From Terrimonas_B sp041743125 (GTDB lineage: Bacteria > Bacteroidota > Bacteroidia > Chitinophagales > Chitinophagaceae), in assembly GCA_041743125.1 (NCBI GenBank), contig JBGTNK010000033.1:1-64000 (forward strand): DNA of 64,000 nucleotides. Direction: 5' to 3'. Positions 36,984 to 45,425 of the stretch are shown one piece after another. The position numbers and the translations under genes were made by a program. The notes beneath the pieces are model-generated. The model ran no database searches, was not told the origin of the DNA, and was given only the letters and a program-made list of their open reading frames with translations. The first letter of the stretch is position 1, and each line of letters begins with the position of its first letter.

Positions 36984-37730
36984 TTACCCTTCAATATGAA
37001 TGCTGAAAACAATCATTCTTGATTTTATTTTATCAAAAACGCTGGAATATTTCAGGCTTTCATCCCGGCTGTGAATATTATTAAGACCGTTGCTTATTTT
37101 AATTTCCGGAGAAAAGATGAAACTTTCAAAGAAAAAGTTGAAGCCCAGTCCCAATTCAACCCCATAATCATATTTTTTGATCTTCACAAGGTCTTCTGCC
37201 TTTTTTGCCCTGGCATTGCTTGCCAGATCTATGTCACCTTTAATACCTGTCATCATATAAACGCGGAAATTTCCAATCCGGTCTGATTGCAATTTTACCT
37301 GGGCAGGAAAAGTGACAATCACAGATTCTATAGTTTTATTTATATCCGTTTGCCCGCCCTCAGGATGCTTTAGTTTATAAAAGATGTTCCGTTCCGTAAA
37401 CATCAGTTGAGGATTGAACCGAAACTGAAACCTGTCGGATATCCTGGCAGTGGCAAGCAAACCCAAAGCAAAGCCTTTTGAATTAACAGGCTCAGCTATT
37501 AATATGCTGTCATTTTGTAAAAACCGGGAATCAAGTGAAGTGTGAAATCTCGACATATTAGACCCCAGTGTAATGCCAAAATAATAAGGCTTACTATCAT
37601 GGTCATATTGGTTCAAATCCCTGGGCTGGGCCAATAGGGTTTGTGAATACATTAGCCCCCCGATAAGGAAACAGATTCCAAAACTTAATCTTCTTTTAAT
37701 ACGGGCTTTCTTCCTGAGTAAATACAGCAT
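36984..37730 (-). CDS. porT: PorT-like outer-membrane beta-barrel, type IX secretion component
   Basis: 248 aa. Positively charged N-terminus and a hydrophobic signal segment ending near LLAQ (residue 35), then barrel strands: YYFGITLGSNMSRFHTSL, FALGLLATARISDRFQFRFNPQL, IVTFPAQVKLQS, VELGLGFNFFFESFIFSPEIKISNG. This is the PorT/outer-membrane barrel pattern, and the position next to ubiE is a synteny I recall for porT in Bacteroidota. The start overlaps ubiE by 46 nt, implying translational coupling. Other T9SS core genes are not in the window, so the specific porT call is moderate. Confidence 0.72.
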   Translation of the reverse strand: MLYLLRKKARIKRRLSFGICFLIGGLMYSQTLLAQPRDLNQYDHDSKPYYFGITLGSNMSRFHTSLDSRFLQNDSILIAEPVNSKGFALGLLATARISDRFQFRFNPQLMFTERNIFYKLKHPEGGQTDINKTIESVIVTFPAQVKLQSDRIGNFRVYMMTGIKGDIDLASNARAKKAEDLVKIKKYDYGVELGLGFNFFFESFIFSPEIKISNGLNNIHSRDESLKYSSVFDKIKSRMIVFSIHIEG

Positions 37731-38446
37731 ATTCCTAAGCTTAGCAATTTATACCGGGTTTGGGTATAACCTATTTTGTTTAAAATTTCAACTAATTTCT
37801 GACGGTCAGGAAAGGCATTCGCTGATTGGCACAAATACTCATAAGCTTCTTTGTTTTGTTTGAACCACCTTGCTACCTGAGGAGCAATAACACCCATATA
37901 CAAATTGTAAAAACTGCGTATAGGTTGTTTAGGTTTCGAAAACTCAAGGATTACCAATTGCCCTCCCGGCTTTAATACCCGGAGTATTTCGTTTAATCCT
38001 TTTTCAAGGTTTTCAAAATTCCGGATGCCAAATGCCACCATTCCCGCATCAAACGTATTTTCCCCGAAATTTATTGTTTCTGCATCTCCGGCTTGTAACC
38101 GGATCTTAGGTGCAAGTCCTTCTTTTACAACCTTACCTTTACCTATTTCAAGCATTTGATTTGATATGTCTATACCCTCCACCCTTTCCGGATTGATCAT
38201 TTTGCAGGCTAATATGGCCATGTCGCCTGTTCCGGTTGCAACATCCAATATAGTTTTTGGATTATCTTTTTTCAATAAGCTGATCGCCTTTTTTCGCCAG
38301 CCTATATCAGTACGGGCAGAAAGAAAGCGGTTCATAAAATCATAGCGACTGGCAATGCGGTCAAACATTCCGGCTACTTGTTCTTTCTTACTCCTTACTG
38401 AATCTTTTTCGGGGGTGATATGATCATGAGGTAGTGAACTGGACAT
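37685..38446 (-). CDS. ubiE: Demethylmenaquinone methyltransferase / UbiE family
   Basis: SAM-dependent C-methylation of demethylmenaquinone (MenG function in this menaquinone-using group). 253 aa from the ATG at 38444-38446, just upstream of SSSLPHDHITPEK; an ATG at 38515 in the same frame would extend it by 23 residues without family support. Motif I TILDVATGTGDMAI, then GIDISNQMLEIGKGK and AFGIRNFENLEKGLNEILRVLKPGG are diagnostic. The last 46 nt overlap the porT start. Confidence 0.95.
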   Translation of the reverse strand: MSSSLPHDHITPEKDSVRSKKEQVAGMFDRIASRYDFMNRFLSARTDIGWRKKAISLLKKDNPKTILDVATGTGDMAILACKMINPERVEGIDISNQMLEIGKGKVVKEGLAPKIRLQAGDAETINFGENTFDAGMVAFGIRNFENLEKGLNEILRVLKPGGQLVILEFSKPKQPIRSFYNLYMGVIAPQVARWFKQNKEAYEYLCQSANAFPDRQKLVEILNKIGYTQTRYKLLSLGICCIYSGRKPVLKED

Positions 38447-38579
38447 GGGCGGCAAAGTTAAGGGGGTTTGCATTTTATTCATAAACTGATAGACGTATTT
38501 GACCAATATTTTCAAGTATTCATTTAGTTCAATTTCTCATTAGGCTGATTCTTCCGTTCATCCGTTAACTTGCAGCTAT

Positions 38580-39209
38580 ATGGAAATAAAGGATGCCAGC
38601 TATATTATAAGCAATGCAGATTATAGTCAATGTCCTCCCCCAGACAGACCGGAGTATGCGTTTATTGGTCGTAGTAATGTGGGAAAGTCGTCATTGATTA
38701 ATATGATCTGTAATAAAAAGGCACTGGCAAAGACATCATCAGCGCCTGGAAAAACACAATTGATCAATCATTTCGATGTTTTTTCCTCAAACAAAAAAAA
38801 ATGGTATATAGTCGATCTGCCCGGCTATGGTTACGCCAAAGTATCACAGAGTAGCCGCCGGCGTTGGGAACAAATGATAGAAGGATATATCCGGAAAAGA
38901 GAAAACCTGGTTTGTATTTTCGTATTGATTGATAGCCGTCATGAACCACAAGAGGCGGATTACACATTTTTGAATCAATTGGGGAAATGGGAAATTCCTT
39001 TTGTACTCGTGTTTACAAAAAGCGATAAAAATAAACCGGCGGCCACTTTGAGGAATGTAAAAGCTTTTTTAGACGGAATGATGGAATACTGGCAGGAGCT
39101 TCCACCTTATTTTGTAACATCAGCGCTCAGCAGAGAAGGCCGGGAATCCATACTTGCATATATTGAAAAGTTGAACCAGGGTTTTTCTATTAAGAGTAAC
39201 AAGAATTGA
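38580..39209 (+). CDS. engB: Ribosome biogenesis GTPase EngB/YsxC
   Basis: 209-aa essential GTPase acting in large-subunit assembly. G1 GRSNVGKSSLI (30-40), the G2 region SSAPGKTQLINHF, G3 DLPGYGYAKV, G4 FTKSDKNK and the G5-like SALSREG are all present. Divergent from ubiE, with 133 bp between the two starts. Confidence 0.97.
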   Translation: MEIKDASYIISNADYSQCPPPDRPEYAFIGRSNVGKSSLINMICNKKALAKTSSAPGKTQLINHFDVFSSNKKKWYIVDLPGYGYAKVSQSSRRRWEQMIEGYIRKRENLVCIFVLIDSRHEPQEADYTFLNQLGKWEIPFVLVFTKSDKNKPAATLRNVKAFLDGMMEYWQELPPYFVTSALSREGRESILAYIEKLNQGFSIKSNKN

Positions 39210-39215
39210 AATTAG

Positions 39216-39243
39216 TTGTGTATTAGAATATTGCTTTTCTTTG
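39216..39243 (+). promoter_or_regulatory. Possible promoter of the small exported gene
   Basis: TTG (39216-39218), 17-nt spacer, TTTCTTTG (39236-39243). This differs from TAnnTTTG at the A. Predicted start is about 16 nt before the ATG at 39265. Confidence 0.35.
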
Positions 39244-39264
39244 CAAATAATCAGGCAATAGTAT

Positions 39265-39477
39265 ATGAAGAAGATCTTTTCTGAAAGAAATTTTGTTATT
39301 TTTTTATTTGTTATGGCTTTCGTCGTTTTTTCTTTTGCCCAGGAGGACGCCAAAAAAGTTGAAAAAATGTACCAAAATGCTGGTGTGCCCGGTTCTTCCT
39401 TAATTAGTTCCCCCAAACAAACAGCCGGAAATTCAGAATCTAAAAAATCTTTAGAATTTAATTTGCTGGATAAATAA
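39265..39477 (+). CDS. Small exported hypothetical protein
   Basis: 70 aa. A clear N-terminal signal peptide (MKKIFSERN, then about 14 hydrophobic residues ending SFAQ) leaves a mature peptide of about 45 polar residues with a Lys/Ser/Gly-rich, low-complexity character and the tail SLEFNLLDK. No cysteines or recognisable domain. It lies 55 bp after engB and has a promoter-like sequence of its own. Real-gene status rests on the signal peptide and lack of an overlapping frame. Confidence 0.6.
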   Translation: MKKIFSERNFVIFLFVMAFVVFSFAQEDAKKVEKMYQNAGVPGSSLISSPKQTAGNSESKKSLEFNLLDK

Positions 39478-39659
39478 GACCAGGCTCCCTAAGTCCTCAT
39501 TCTCTTTACAAATTGTTTAAGTTGAAAAATCTTTCTCCCGTATCGGTTAGTATGGTCATTTTTTTAAATGAGGTTCGGTGAGAATATGACCATCCGGTAT
39601 TTGTTTGGAAAGAAGTATGCGAAGAAGGGCTTTTCCGGGAACGATGAAATTACAAAAAA

Positions 39660-40133
39660 TCAATTGACAACTTTATTAGCACAACTACTGCTTGCAAAAG
39701 CTTCCGGTTTAGCTTTAAAGGCGAATCCCATCCCCAGGATATAACCCATCGCTTCTTTTAATGCGTCATTACTTTTAAAATGTGGATTGGTATTGATATC
39801 GGCATGCACTTCCATATCTACATTATATAAAGTAAAAAGATTGCACAGTTCGTATGCAATCTCGATGCTTTTGGCTACCTCCATCAACATTCGCTCTTTG
39901 ATGGTGAATTGTTGCCTGGTTTTGTCATTGTGAATGAACATAAACCCTCCATGGCCTTCTCTTAGAAAAACTATAACAGTAGCAAATTCTGTTTCTTTTC
40001 CTTTTACCTGGGAGTCAGTACCAATGCAAACTTTTAACCGGAAACCGGCCGCTGTTTCACGTTTGATTGCATTTTCTACCGCATTTATAATAGGAAGTTC
40101 GATGATATCTCCATTGAATTTTCTCCAGCGCAT
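39660..40133 (-). CDS. YkuK-type (DUF458) RNase H-like protein
   Basis: 157 aa. Opens RWRKFNGDIIELPIINAVENAI, then LKVCIGTDSQVKGKETEFATVIVFL and MEVHADINTNPHFKSN. The Asp-containing GTDSQ and HADIN motifs match the DUF458/YkuK family, which is predicted to have an RNase H-like fold with acidic metal-binding residues. Its substrate is unknown; the B. subtilis homologue is uncharacterised. It follows the T9SS protease on the same strand, with a candidate terminator between them. Confidence 0.85.
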   Translation of the reverse strand: MRWRKFNGDIIELPIINAVENAIKRETAAGFRLKVCIGTDSQVKGKETEFATVIVFLREGHGGFMFIHNDKTRQQFTIKERMLMEVAKSIEIAYELCNLFTLYNVDMEVHADINTNPHFKSNDALKEAMGYILGMGFAFKAKPEAFASSSCANKVVN

Positions 40134-40141
40134 ATAAAAAG

Positions 40142-40168
40142 AGGTTTTCCTAAGTTATAGAAAAACCT
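40142..40168 (-). terminator. Candidate terminator after the metzincin gene
   Basis: AGGTTTT (40142-40148) pairs with AAAACCT (40162-40168). Read on the minus strand the hairpin is followed by CTTTTTATA. It lies 55 bp past the protease stop at 40224 and just before the YkuK start. Confidence 0.5.
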
Positions 40169-40223
40169 TCATTTAAACAAAAGGGGCAGGGATCAATGCT
40201 TTGTTAACAAAGCTGTGAAAGTA

Positions 40224-41831
40224 TTATTGACGTAGTATTTTATCGGTCCATTTCCTGGCATTATCACTAAAACGAATCAAATACCATCCTTTTATAAGAT
40301 TACCTGGACTGATTTGATTAACTCCATTATTTAATAGACCGCTTTTAATAATCTTACCCTTAATGTCGATGAGAGTGTATTTATAATTTCCCGGGCTGCT
40401 TACTGTGATGTCATTTGAATGGATAAGGTTGCTTAATAGTTTTGGCCTGGCATTTTCTTTAATGCTTTTGAGGGTTATTGTATTCGAATAATAAACTTCG
40501 CCTTCATTTGATATGATTTTCAACCGGTATTTTTTGTCCGTTGTTATGGTAGTGTGGTATTTGTAAGAACGGGTTTCAATAGTTGTTTCTACCAGGGGAA
40601 TAAAATCTTTTCCATTTGCAGCAATTTGCAAAATTTGCCTGGCAAATTTTTCTGTGGCATCTACGTTCCAGTTAAACTGATGGATGTCCCCAAATTGTAA
40701 ACCATTCAATTTAATTTTTGGCAAGAGAAGATGGGTGCCAGTTATTATTTTTCCGATTAATGAGTAGGACCCAAGACTTGCATAGGCAGGCACATATCTA
40801 TTTCCCTTTCCTTCAACTTTAAGGTAGTAGTTTCCTGTTTTAAGAATAGTATCGATGTTTGCATTGAGCAGGGTAGCCGGATTGTAAATATTTAGTAAAG
40901 TTCCCGTTTCAGTAAATAAGGAAATTTCAAGATCAAGATTGGAGCCGGCATTGGCTTCGCCAGTATTAAAAGGAATGGCATTTAATTGAAAGCGGGATCT
41001 TTTTGGTATGGAGAACCGAAACATATCCACATCCTTATTTTCTCCTATTATTCCTTTTAGGTCAATCTGATTATTTAGAATAGCAACAAATGTGGCATGT
41101 TCAAACTCATTTCCGTGATCATCCCCCCTGTAACCAAAACCATTTTTCCCAGAACTGATAATGGAAAGATCGTCCTGGTAACTAGCACATCCAAATGAAT
41201 TTGGACCATTGCTCCATAAGGTAAAATTTTGGTTATAACCCAAACCCATGATGGGCGCCCAGCCTATTTCTCCCACTCCGCGGCCTTTATAATATTCTGA
41301 AATTTTATTGCAGTTTTCATCGTATTCCGATTGATGGTACAGTCCTAATGTATGCCCGGCCTCATGCGAGATCGCTTCGGCGATCTTTTTTAGATTGTAT
41401 CCTAAGGTTGAAGAGAAAACAAAACAAGGAGTATCATCTGCCGATGTAAATGATTCAACGAATGCGACGCCACCTGTTGAATTTTCATACCAACCTGAGG
41501 TGGGGGTGATGATCACTCTCATTCTTCTGTCAATGGGTGCAGCCTGAAATTTTGAAATGTCTGTCGTGATATTAATATTGAATGGACGAAAATCTTCTGA
41601 AACCCGGTTAAAAATTTGTGATATTTGTTCCGCATTCAAACCGGCTGCAGCGCAAACAATCGGGCTGATTTTCCAGTTCCAACTTGTCCCCTCTACTATA
41701 TGCCCGTCAAAGTCCAGGAAGATAGCGGCAGAAGAAGAAGGGTGGCTGTTTATTACCGGTACTTGTGCTTCCGAAAAATTTTGTATTGTATGGCACAGGA
41801 CCAAACACCATGACCATATCATGATTTTCAT
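40224..41831 (-). CDS. Secreted metzincin-type protease with T9SS sorting domain
   Basis: 535 aa. The N-terminal signal peptide (MIWSWCLVLCHTIQ to about EAQ, residue 23) is followed by a metallopeptidase domain with HExxHxxGxxH zinc motif (156-166, HEAGHTLGLYH). A beta-rich middle region has FRFSIPKRSRFQLN and YYLKVEGKGN-type carbohydrate/pre-peptidase-like segments. The C-terminal T9SS type A sorting domain (about 465-535) has VSSPGNYKYTLIDIKGKI and WYLIRFSDN. It would be exported and anchored or released via type IX secretion. The gene just upstream encodes a prodomain-like protein. Confidence 0.9.
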   Translation of the reverse strand: MKIMIWSWCLVLCHTIQNFSEAQVPVINSHPSSSAAIFLDFDGHIVEGTSWNWKISPIVCAAAGLNAEQISQIFNRVSEDFRPFNINITTDISKFQAAPIDRRMRVIITPTSGWYENSTGGVAFVESFTSADDTPCFVFSSTLGYNLKKIAEAISHEAGHTLGLYHQSEYDENCNKISEYYKGRGVGEIGWAPIMGLGYNQNFTLWSNGPNSFGCASYQDDLSIISSGKNGFGYRGDDHGNEFEHATFVAILNNQIDLKGIIGENKDVDMFRFSIPKRSRFQLNAIPFNTGEANAGSNLDLEISLFTETGTLLNIYNPATLLNANIDTILKTGNYYLKVEGKGNRYVPAYASLGSYSLIGKIITGTHLLLPKIKLNGLQFGDIHQFNWNVDATEKFARQILQIAANGKDFIPLVETTIETRSYKYHTTITTDKKYRLKIISNEGEVYYSNTITLKSIKENARPKLLSNLIHSNDITVSSPGNYKYTLIDIKGKIIKSGLLNNGVNQISPGNLIKGWYLIRFSDNARKWTDKILRQ

Positions 41832-41892
41832 GTGGGGCGGATTTAGTTTTCAAAAGGACGTTTTCACAATTGCATAGGTCAATCAAAAACAT

Positions 41893-42366
41893 TTATTCAT
41901 TTACCAACTCATTAAACTTTTTCTTTATTAAATAATATTGTTCTTCTTCTTTTTGCAATACAAACAGATCATCATGATGAAAACTGACGATACGGCCAGA
42001 ATACCTGACCGTACCATCAGTAGTGGTGGTGGATGAAAGTGTCAACGTTGCGCCGTTGAGTCGGGTGGAACTAACAACTACACTGCGAAGTGTATTGTTA
42101 TATTTACTGGTAGCGGAAATTATTTTTCCATTAAATCCGGGAATATTTTTTTCAATAAAGCTGCTAGTCATTTCTTTTTCAGCGGCAATATTGCTGAAGA
42201 AGTGCTGTAGTTCATTTATCTCAACTGGAATTCTATCAGGGAGGTTGGAGAAAAGAGCAGGCTTGCCTGGTTCGGGATTCCTGGCACCCACCTCACTTTG
42301 GGCAAAACTAAAGATGAAACATAAATTAAAGGACAGCAAGACGCCGCTCCATTTAAGGTTAATCAT
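41893..42366 (-). CDS. Secreted prodomain-like partner of the metzincin
   Basis: 157 aa with a signal peptide ending SFAQ (residue 22). The body (residues about 45-150) contains LPDRIPVEINELQHFF, GKIISATSKYNNTLRSVVV and GTVRYSGRIVSFHHDDLFVLQK, a pattern I associate with the N-terminal propeptide of secreted Bacteroidota zinc proteases. Here it is a separate protein with its own signal peptide, and the protease start follows 61 bp downstream with its own signal peptide. No frameshift is needed to explain the split. An inhibitor/chaperone role in trans is inference. Confidence 0.7.
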   Translation of the reverse strand: MINLKWSGVLLSFNLCFIFSFAQSEVGARNPEPGKPALFSNLPDRIPVEINELQHFFSNIAAEKEMTSSFIEKNIPGFNGKIISATSKYNNTLRSVVVSSTRLNGATLTLSSTTTTDGTVRYSGRIVSFHHDDLFVLQKEEEQYYLIKKKFNELVNE

Positions 42367-42559
42367 TGGATATTATTAATGGATAAAAAGAGAATTGAAT
42401 AACAGATGGTAATGGATCTGCTATTATTATCAGAGGGGACGGAGATCAAAGATCAGTAAAAGATTATCACAATACCAAGATTGCGGGTAATAGAAAAGTA
42501 TAAATAGAGGAATAGTACTCTGAACGAAAACGTAGATTTTCAAAACGCCCTATAATTAG

Positions 42560-42925
42560 TCAATATTGACCTGTGCTTAACATTACCAGGGTGCAGGCTT
42601 CTGTAGTTTCAATATTTTGTTTCCTGGCCATGTTAACTAACTCATTATTTTCAGTGCCGGGATTAAAGATGATTCGTTTCGGGTTTACTGAAAGGATATA
42701 ATCATAATATTCCTGCTGATTTTTAGGATTCAAATAAAGAGTTACAGTGTGAATATCCTGCAAGGGTATTTTTACTTTCTCTACTGGTACACCAGCAACC
42801 ATAGTATTTTTCCTGCCAATGGCAACCACAGGATGACCTTTGCTTCGTAACCGGTTTATGGCAAGATAGCTATAACGGGCCGGGTTATCTGAGGCTCCCA
42901 ATACAAGTGTTTTTTTTTCTGTCAT
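42560..42925 (-). CDS. CoA-binding domain protein (YccU-like)
   Basis: 121 aa, a single CoA_binding_2 Rossmann domain: KTLVLGASDNPARYSYLAI at the N-terminus, GHPVVAIGRK and RIIFNPGTENNELV. Small stand-alone members of this family are widespread and uncharacterised. It runs the same way as the GbsR gene 51 bp upstream. Confidence 0.88.
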   Translation of the reverse strand: MTEKKTLVLGASDNPARYSYLAINRLRSKGHPVVAIGRKNTMVAGVPVEKVKIPLQDIHTVTLYLNPKNQQEYYDYILSVNPKRIIFNPGTENNELVNMARKQNIETTEACTLVMLSTGQY

Positions 42926-42976
42926 GAAGTAAAGCTAAACGGTAATAAATATGATGTAAAAATAATTCAGTTGCTT

Positions 42977-43483
42977 TTATTTAAACATCCTGATCAAATT
43001 ACCGACAAACCAGCTCTCCTCCGCTTTGATCATAGTATCTAAAGTTTTATCCGCCTGTTTGCCCAATTTCTTAATACCACTGACCGTGTCTACAAACGAT
43101 TTAATGCTTTTATCTCTCCTGTCGCCTTCCACTTCCTCTAACTGATCCAGCAATTTCAACATAGGCTCCAGTTCTCTTTTTTTTCTTTCTTTTACAATCA
43201 GTCTTACTACTTTCCATATATCTTTTTCAGCTGAAAAATATTCTTTTCTTTCTCCTGACAAGATCACTCTTTCTGCAAGGCCCCAACTGATCAGTTCCCT
43301 GATATTCATATTTACATTTCCCCGGCTGATATTCAGCTCCTCCATCATATCATCCTGCGTTAAAGGATCGGGGCTGATCAATAATAAAGCATGGATCTGC
43401 GCCATCGTTCGGTTTATACCCCAATTGGTACCAAAGGCTCCCCAGCTGCTGATGAATTGTTGTTTAGCTTCTGTTAATTTCAT
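42977..43483 (-). CDS. GbsR/MarR-type transcriptional regulator
   Basis: 168 aa. Winged-helix domain at residues about 20-95 (TMAQIHALLLISPDPLTQDDMMEELNISRGNVNMNIRELISWGL), followed by a helical dimerisation region ending AEESWFVGNLIRMFK. The SSWGAFGTNWGINRTMAQ opening is a GbsR-family feature. Its target genes are unknown; the CoA-binding protein gene directly downstream is a candidate. Confidence 0.9.
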   Translation of the reverse strand: MKLTEAKQQFISSWGAFGTNWGINRTMAQIHALLLISPDPLTQDDMMEELNISRGNVNMNIRELISWGLAERVILSGERKEYFSAEKDIWKVVRLIVKERKKRELEPMLKLLDQLEEVEGDRRDKSIKSFVDTVSGIKKLGKQADKTLDTMIKAEESWFVGNLIRMFK

Positions 43484-43564
43484 TCTCCAAAATTATAGTA
43501 GTATACTGAAGTTTCAAAATATACTGAAAATATAATTACATGTAACAAATTGGGATATGGTCTC

Positions 43565-43595
43565 AAAAAAAACCATCTCCGGGAAAGAGATGGTT
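43565..43595 (-). terminator. Intrinsic terminator of pdhC
   Basis: AACCATCTC (43571-43579) pairs with GAGATGGTT (43587-43595) around CGGGAAA. On the minus strand it is followed by TTTTTT (complement of 43565-43570). It lies 26 bp past the pdhC stop. Confidence 0.85.
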
Positions 43596-43620
43596 TCTTG
43601 TTTTAAAGAATTCAATTTTA

Positions 43621-45282
43621 TTACACCAGCATTTTCAGTGGTTCCTCCAATAAGCTCTTCAGTGTTTGCAGGAAGGCAGCACCGGTAGCCCCATCTACTA
43701 CGCGGTGATCGCAACTCAGGGTCACCTTCATCACATTTCCGGCCACTATATTACCATTCTTCACAACAGGCACCTGGCTGATTCCACCCACTGCTAAAAT
43801 GCAGGCATCGGGGGGATTGATAATGGCGGTAAATTCATCTATACCAAACATACCCAGGTTGGAAATTGTAAATGTATTTCCTTCCCAGTCTGAAGGTTGT
43901 AATTTCTTGTCTTTTGCTTTTTGTGCAAACTCTTTTACTTCTGCACCAATCTGAGACAAAGATTTGGTATCGGCCGATCTTACGACAGGAACTAAAAGTC
44001 CATCTTCTACGGCCACTGCTACACCTATGTTAACATCATAATTGGTGCGAATCTTGTCGCCCAGCCAGCTGCTGTTGACGGCAGGGTGTTGTTTTAAGGC
44101 AACTGCACAAGCTTTCAGCACCAGGTCATTAAAAGATATTTTTACTTTGCCTGATTCATTCATTTTTGCACGGCCGGCTACGGCAGCATCCATATCTATG
44201 CTCATTGTCAAATAGAAATGCGGGGCTGAAAACTTGCTTTCCGCAAGTCGTTTGGCAATAACCTTTCTCATCTGAGATACCTGAACATCTTTAAATCCGC
44301 CTGACTTTTCTGCACCGGCTTTTGCAACCGAAGCGGGTTCTTCTTTGCCAGCAGAAGGTTTATAATTATCAATATCAGATTTCACGATGCGGCCTGAATC
44401 TCCACTGCCACTCACCTTACTGATATCAATTCCTTTTTCTGCCGCTAACTTCCTGGCAAGTGGCGATGCTTTAACTCGTCCATTCTCAGAAGAAGCCATT
44501 TCCTCATGACCGCTACCACTTGTTTCCTTTTCCTTATCCGGAGCTGCTTCTTCTTTTTCCTTTGCGTTTGAACCAGCTTCCTGTGATGACCCGCCTCCAC
44601 CTTTTGAGGCAGCTACTATGCTCTCCACATCAACCTTTCCTTCCTCACCAATAATGCATAACAAATCATTCACTGCAATTTTTTCACCTTTTTGAGCACC
44701 CTGGTAAAGCAGCTTTCCATTTTTATAACTCTCCAGTTCCATGGTGGCCTTATCCGTTTCAATCTCAGCAAGAACTTCTCCTTTTTTTACGGGATCTCCA
44801 ACATTTTTATTCCAGCCGGCTATTACTCCTTCGGTCATAGTATCACTCAATCGCGGCATCAACACCACTTCTTCCATTTTTGAAATGTCAATAGAAGAGG
44901 AAGTTTGGGCTTTTGATTTTGAATCGGCCTTTTCGGGTGCTGCTTGTGGTTTATCCTTTTTTTCAGGTGCAGCTTTCTCTTCTTTTTGTTCAGGTTTGGC
45001 AGCGGCTGCTCCACCTGCACTCAATAATGAAGAGACATCTTCACCTTCCGCACCAATAATTGCGAGAAGGTCGTTTACCTGCAATTTGCTGCCTTTATCA
45101 CCACCCATATGTAACAAAGTGCCATCTTTATAACTTTCCAGTTCCATGGTAGCTTTGTCTGTTTCTACTTCAGCAAGCAAGTCTCCTTTTTTTACAGTAT
45201 CACCCACTTTCTTATGCCAGGCAGCAATAACTCCCTCGGTCATTGTATCGCTTAAGCGGGGCATCAATATCACTTCAGCCAT
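43621..45282 (-). CDS. pdhC: Pyruvate dehydrogenase complex E2, dihydrolipoamide acetyltransferase
   Basis: 553-aa core E2 of the complex that makes acetyl-CoA from pyruvate. Two tandem lipoyl domains with attachment lysines Lys43 and Lys178 in near-identical VETDKATMELESYK/IETDKATMELESYK contexts are separated by Ala/Lys/Pro-rich linkers. An E1/E3-binding domain follows (KASPLARKLAAEKGIDIS, about 270-310), then the catalytic domain to the C-terminus with SCDHRVVDG (His about 526). E1 and E3 genes are not in the window. A good terminator follows. Confidence 0.95.
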   Translation of the reverse strand: MAEVILMPRLSDTMTEGVIAAWHKKVGDTVKKGDLLAEVETDKATMELESYKDGTLLHMGGDKGSKLQVNDLLAIIGAEGEDVSSLLSAGGAAAAKPEQKEEKAAPEKKDKPQAAPEKADSKSKAQTSSSIDISKMEEVVLMPRLSDTMTEGVIAGWNKNVGDPVKKGEVLAEIETDKATMELESYKNGKLLYQGAQKGEKIAVNDLLCIIGEEGKVDVESIVAASKGGGGSSQEAGSNAKEKEEAAPDKEKETSGSGHEEMASSENGRVKASPLARKLAAEKGIDISKVSGSGDSGRIVKSDIDNYKPSAGKEEPASVAKAGAEKSGGFKDVQVSQMRKVIAKRLAESKFSAPHFYLTMSIDMDAAVAGRAKMNESGKVKISFNDLVLKACAVALKQHPAVNSSWLGDKIRTNYDVNIGVAVAVEDGLLVPVVRSADTKSLSQIGAEVKEFAQKAKDKKLQPSDWEGNTFTISNLGMFGIDEFTAIINPPDACILAVGGISQVPVVKNGNIVAGNVMKVTLSCDHRVVDGATGAAFLQTLKSLLEEPLKMLV

Positions 45283-45425
45283 GTAGCTTTAATTTTGGTC
45301 GAAATTAAGGTAAAATGATGAATGATAAACGGCTGAATCTTCAATAGGTCCATACAAGGAAATTTGTAAAAATGTTTGGAAACAATAAATACACGAGGTT
45401 GCCACAATCTAATTCTTTGCCATAG

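Noticed and set aside
40224..42366. One protease gene split by a frameshift
   Set aside because: Each part has its own ATG and signal peptide, with a clear gap between them.
43621..45282. Tandem lipoyl domains as a mobile duplication
   Set aside because: Two lipoyl domains are common in pyruvate dehydrogenase E2 proteins, and the DNA copies have diverged.
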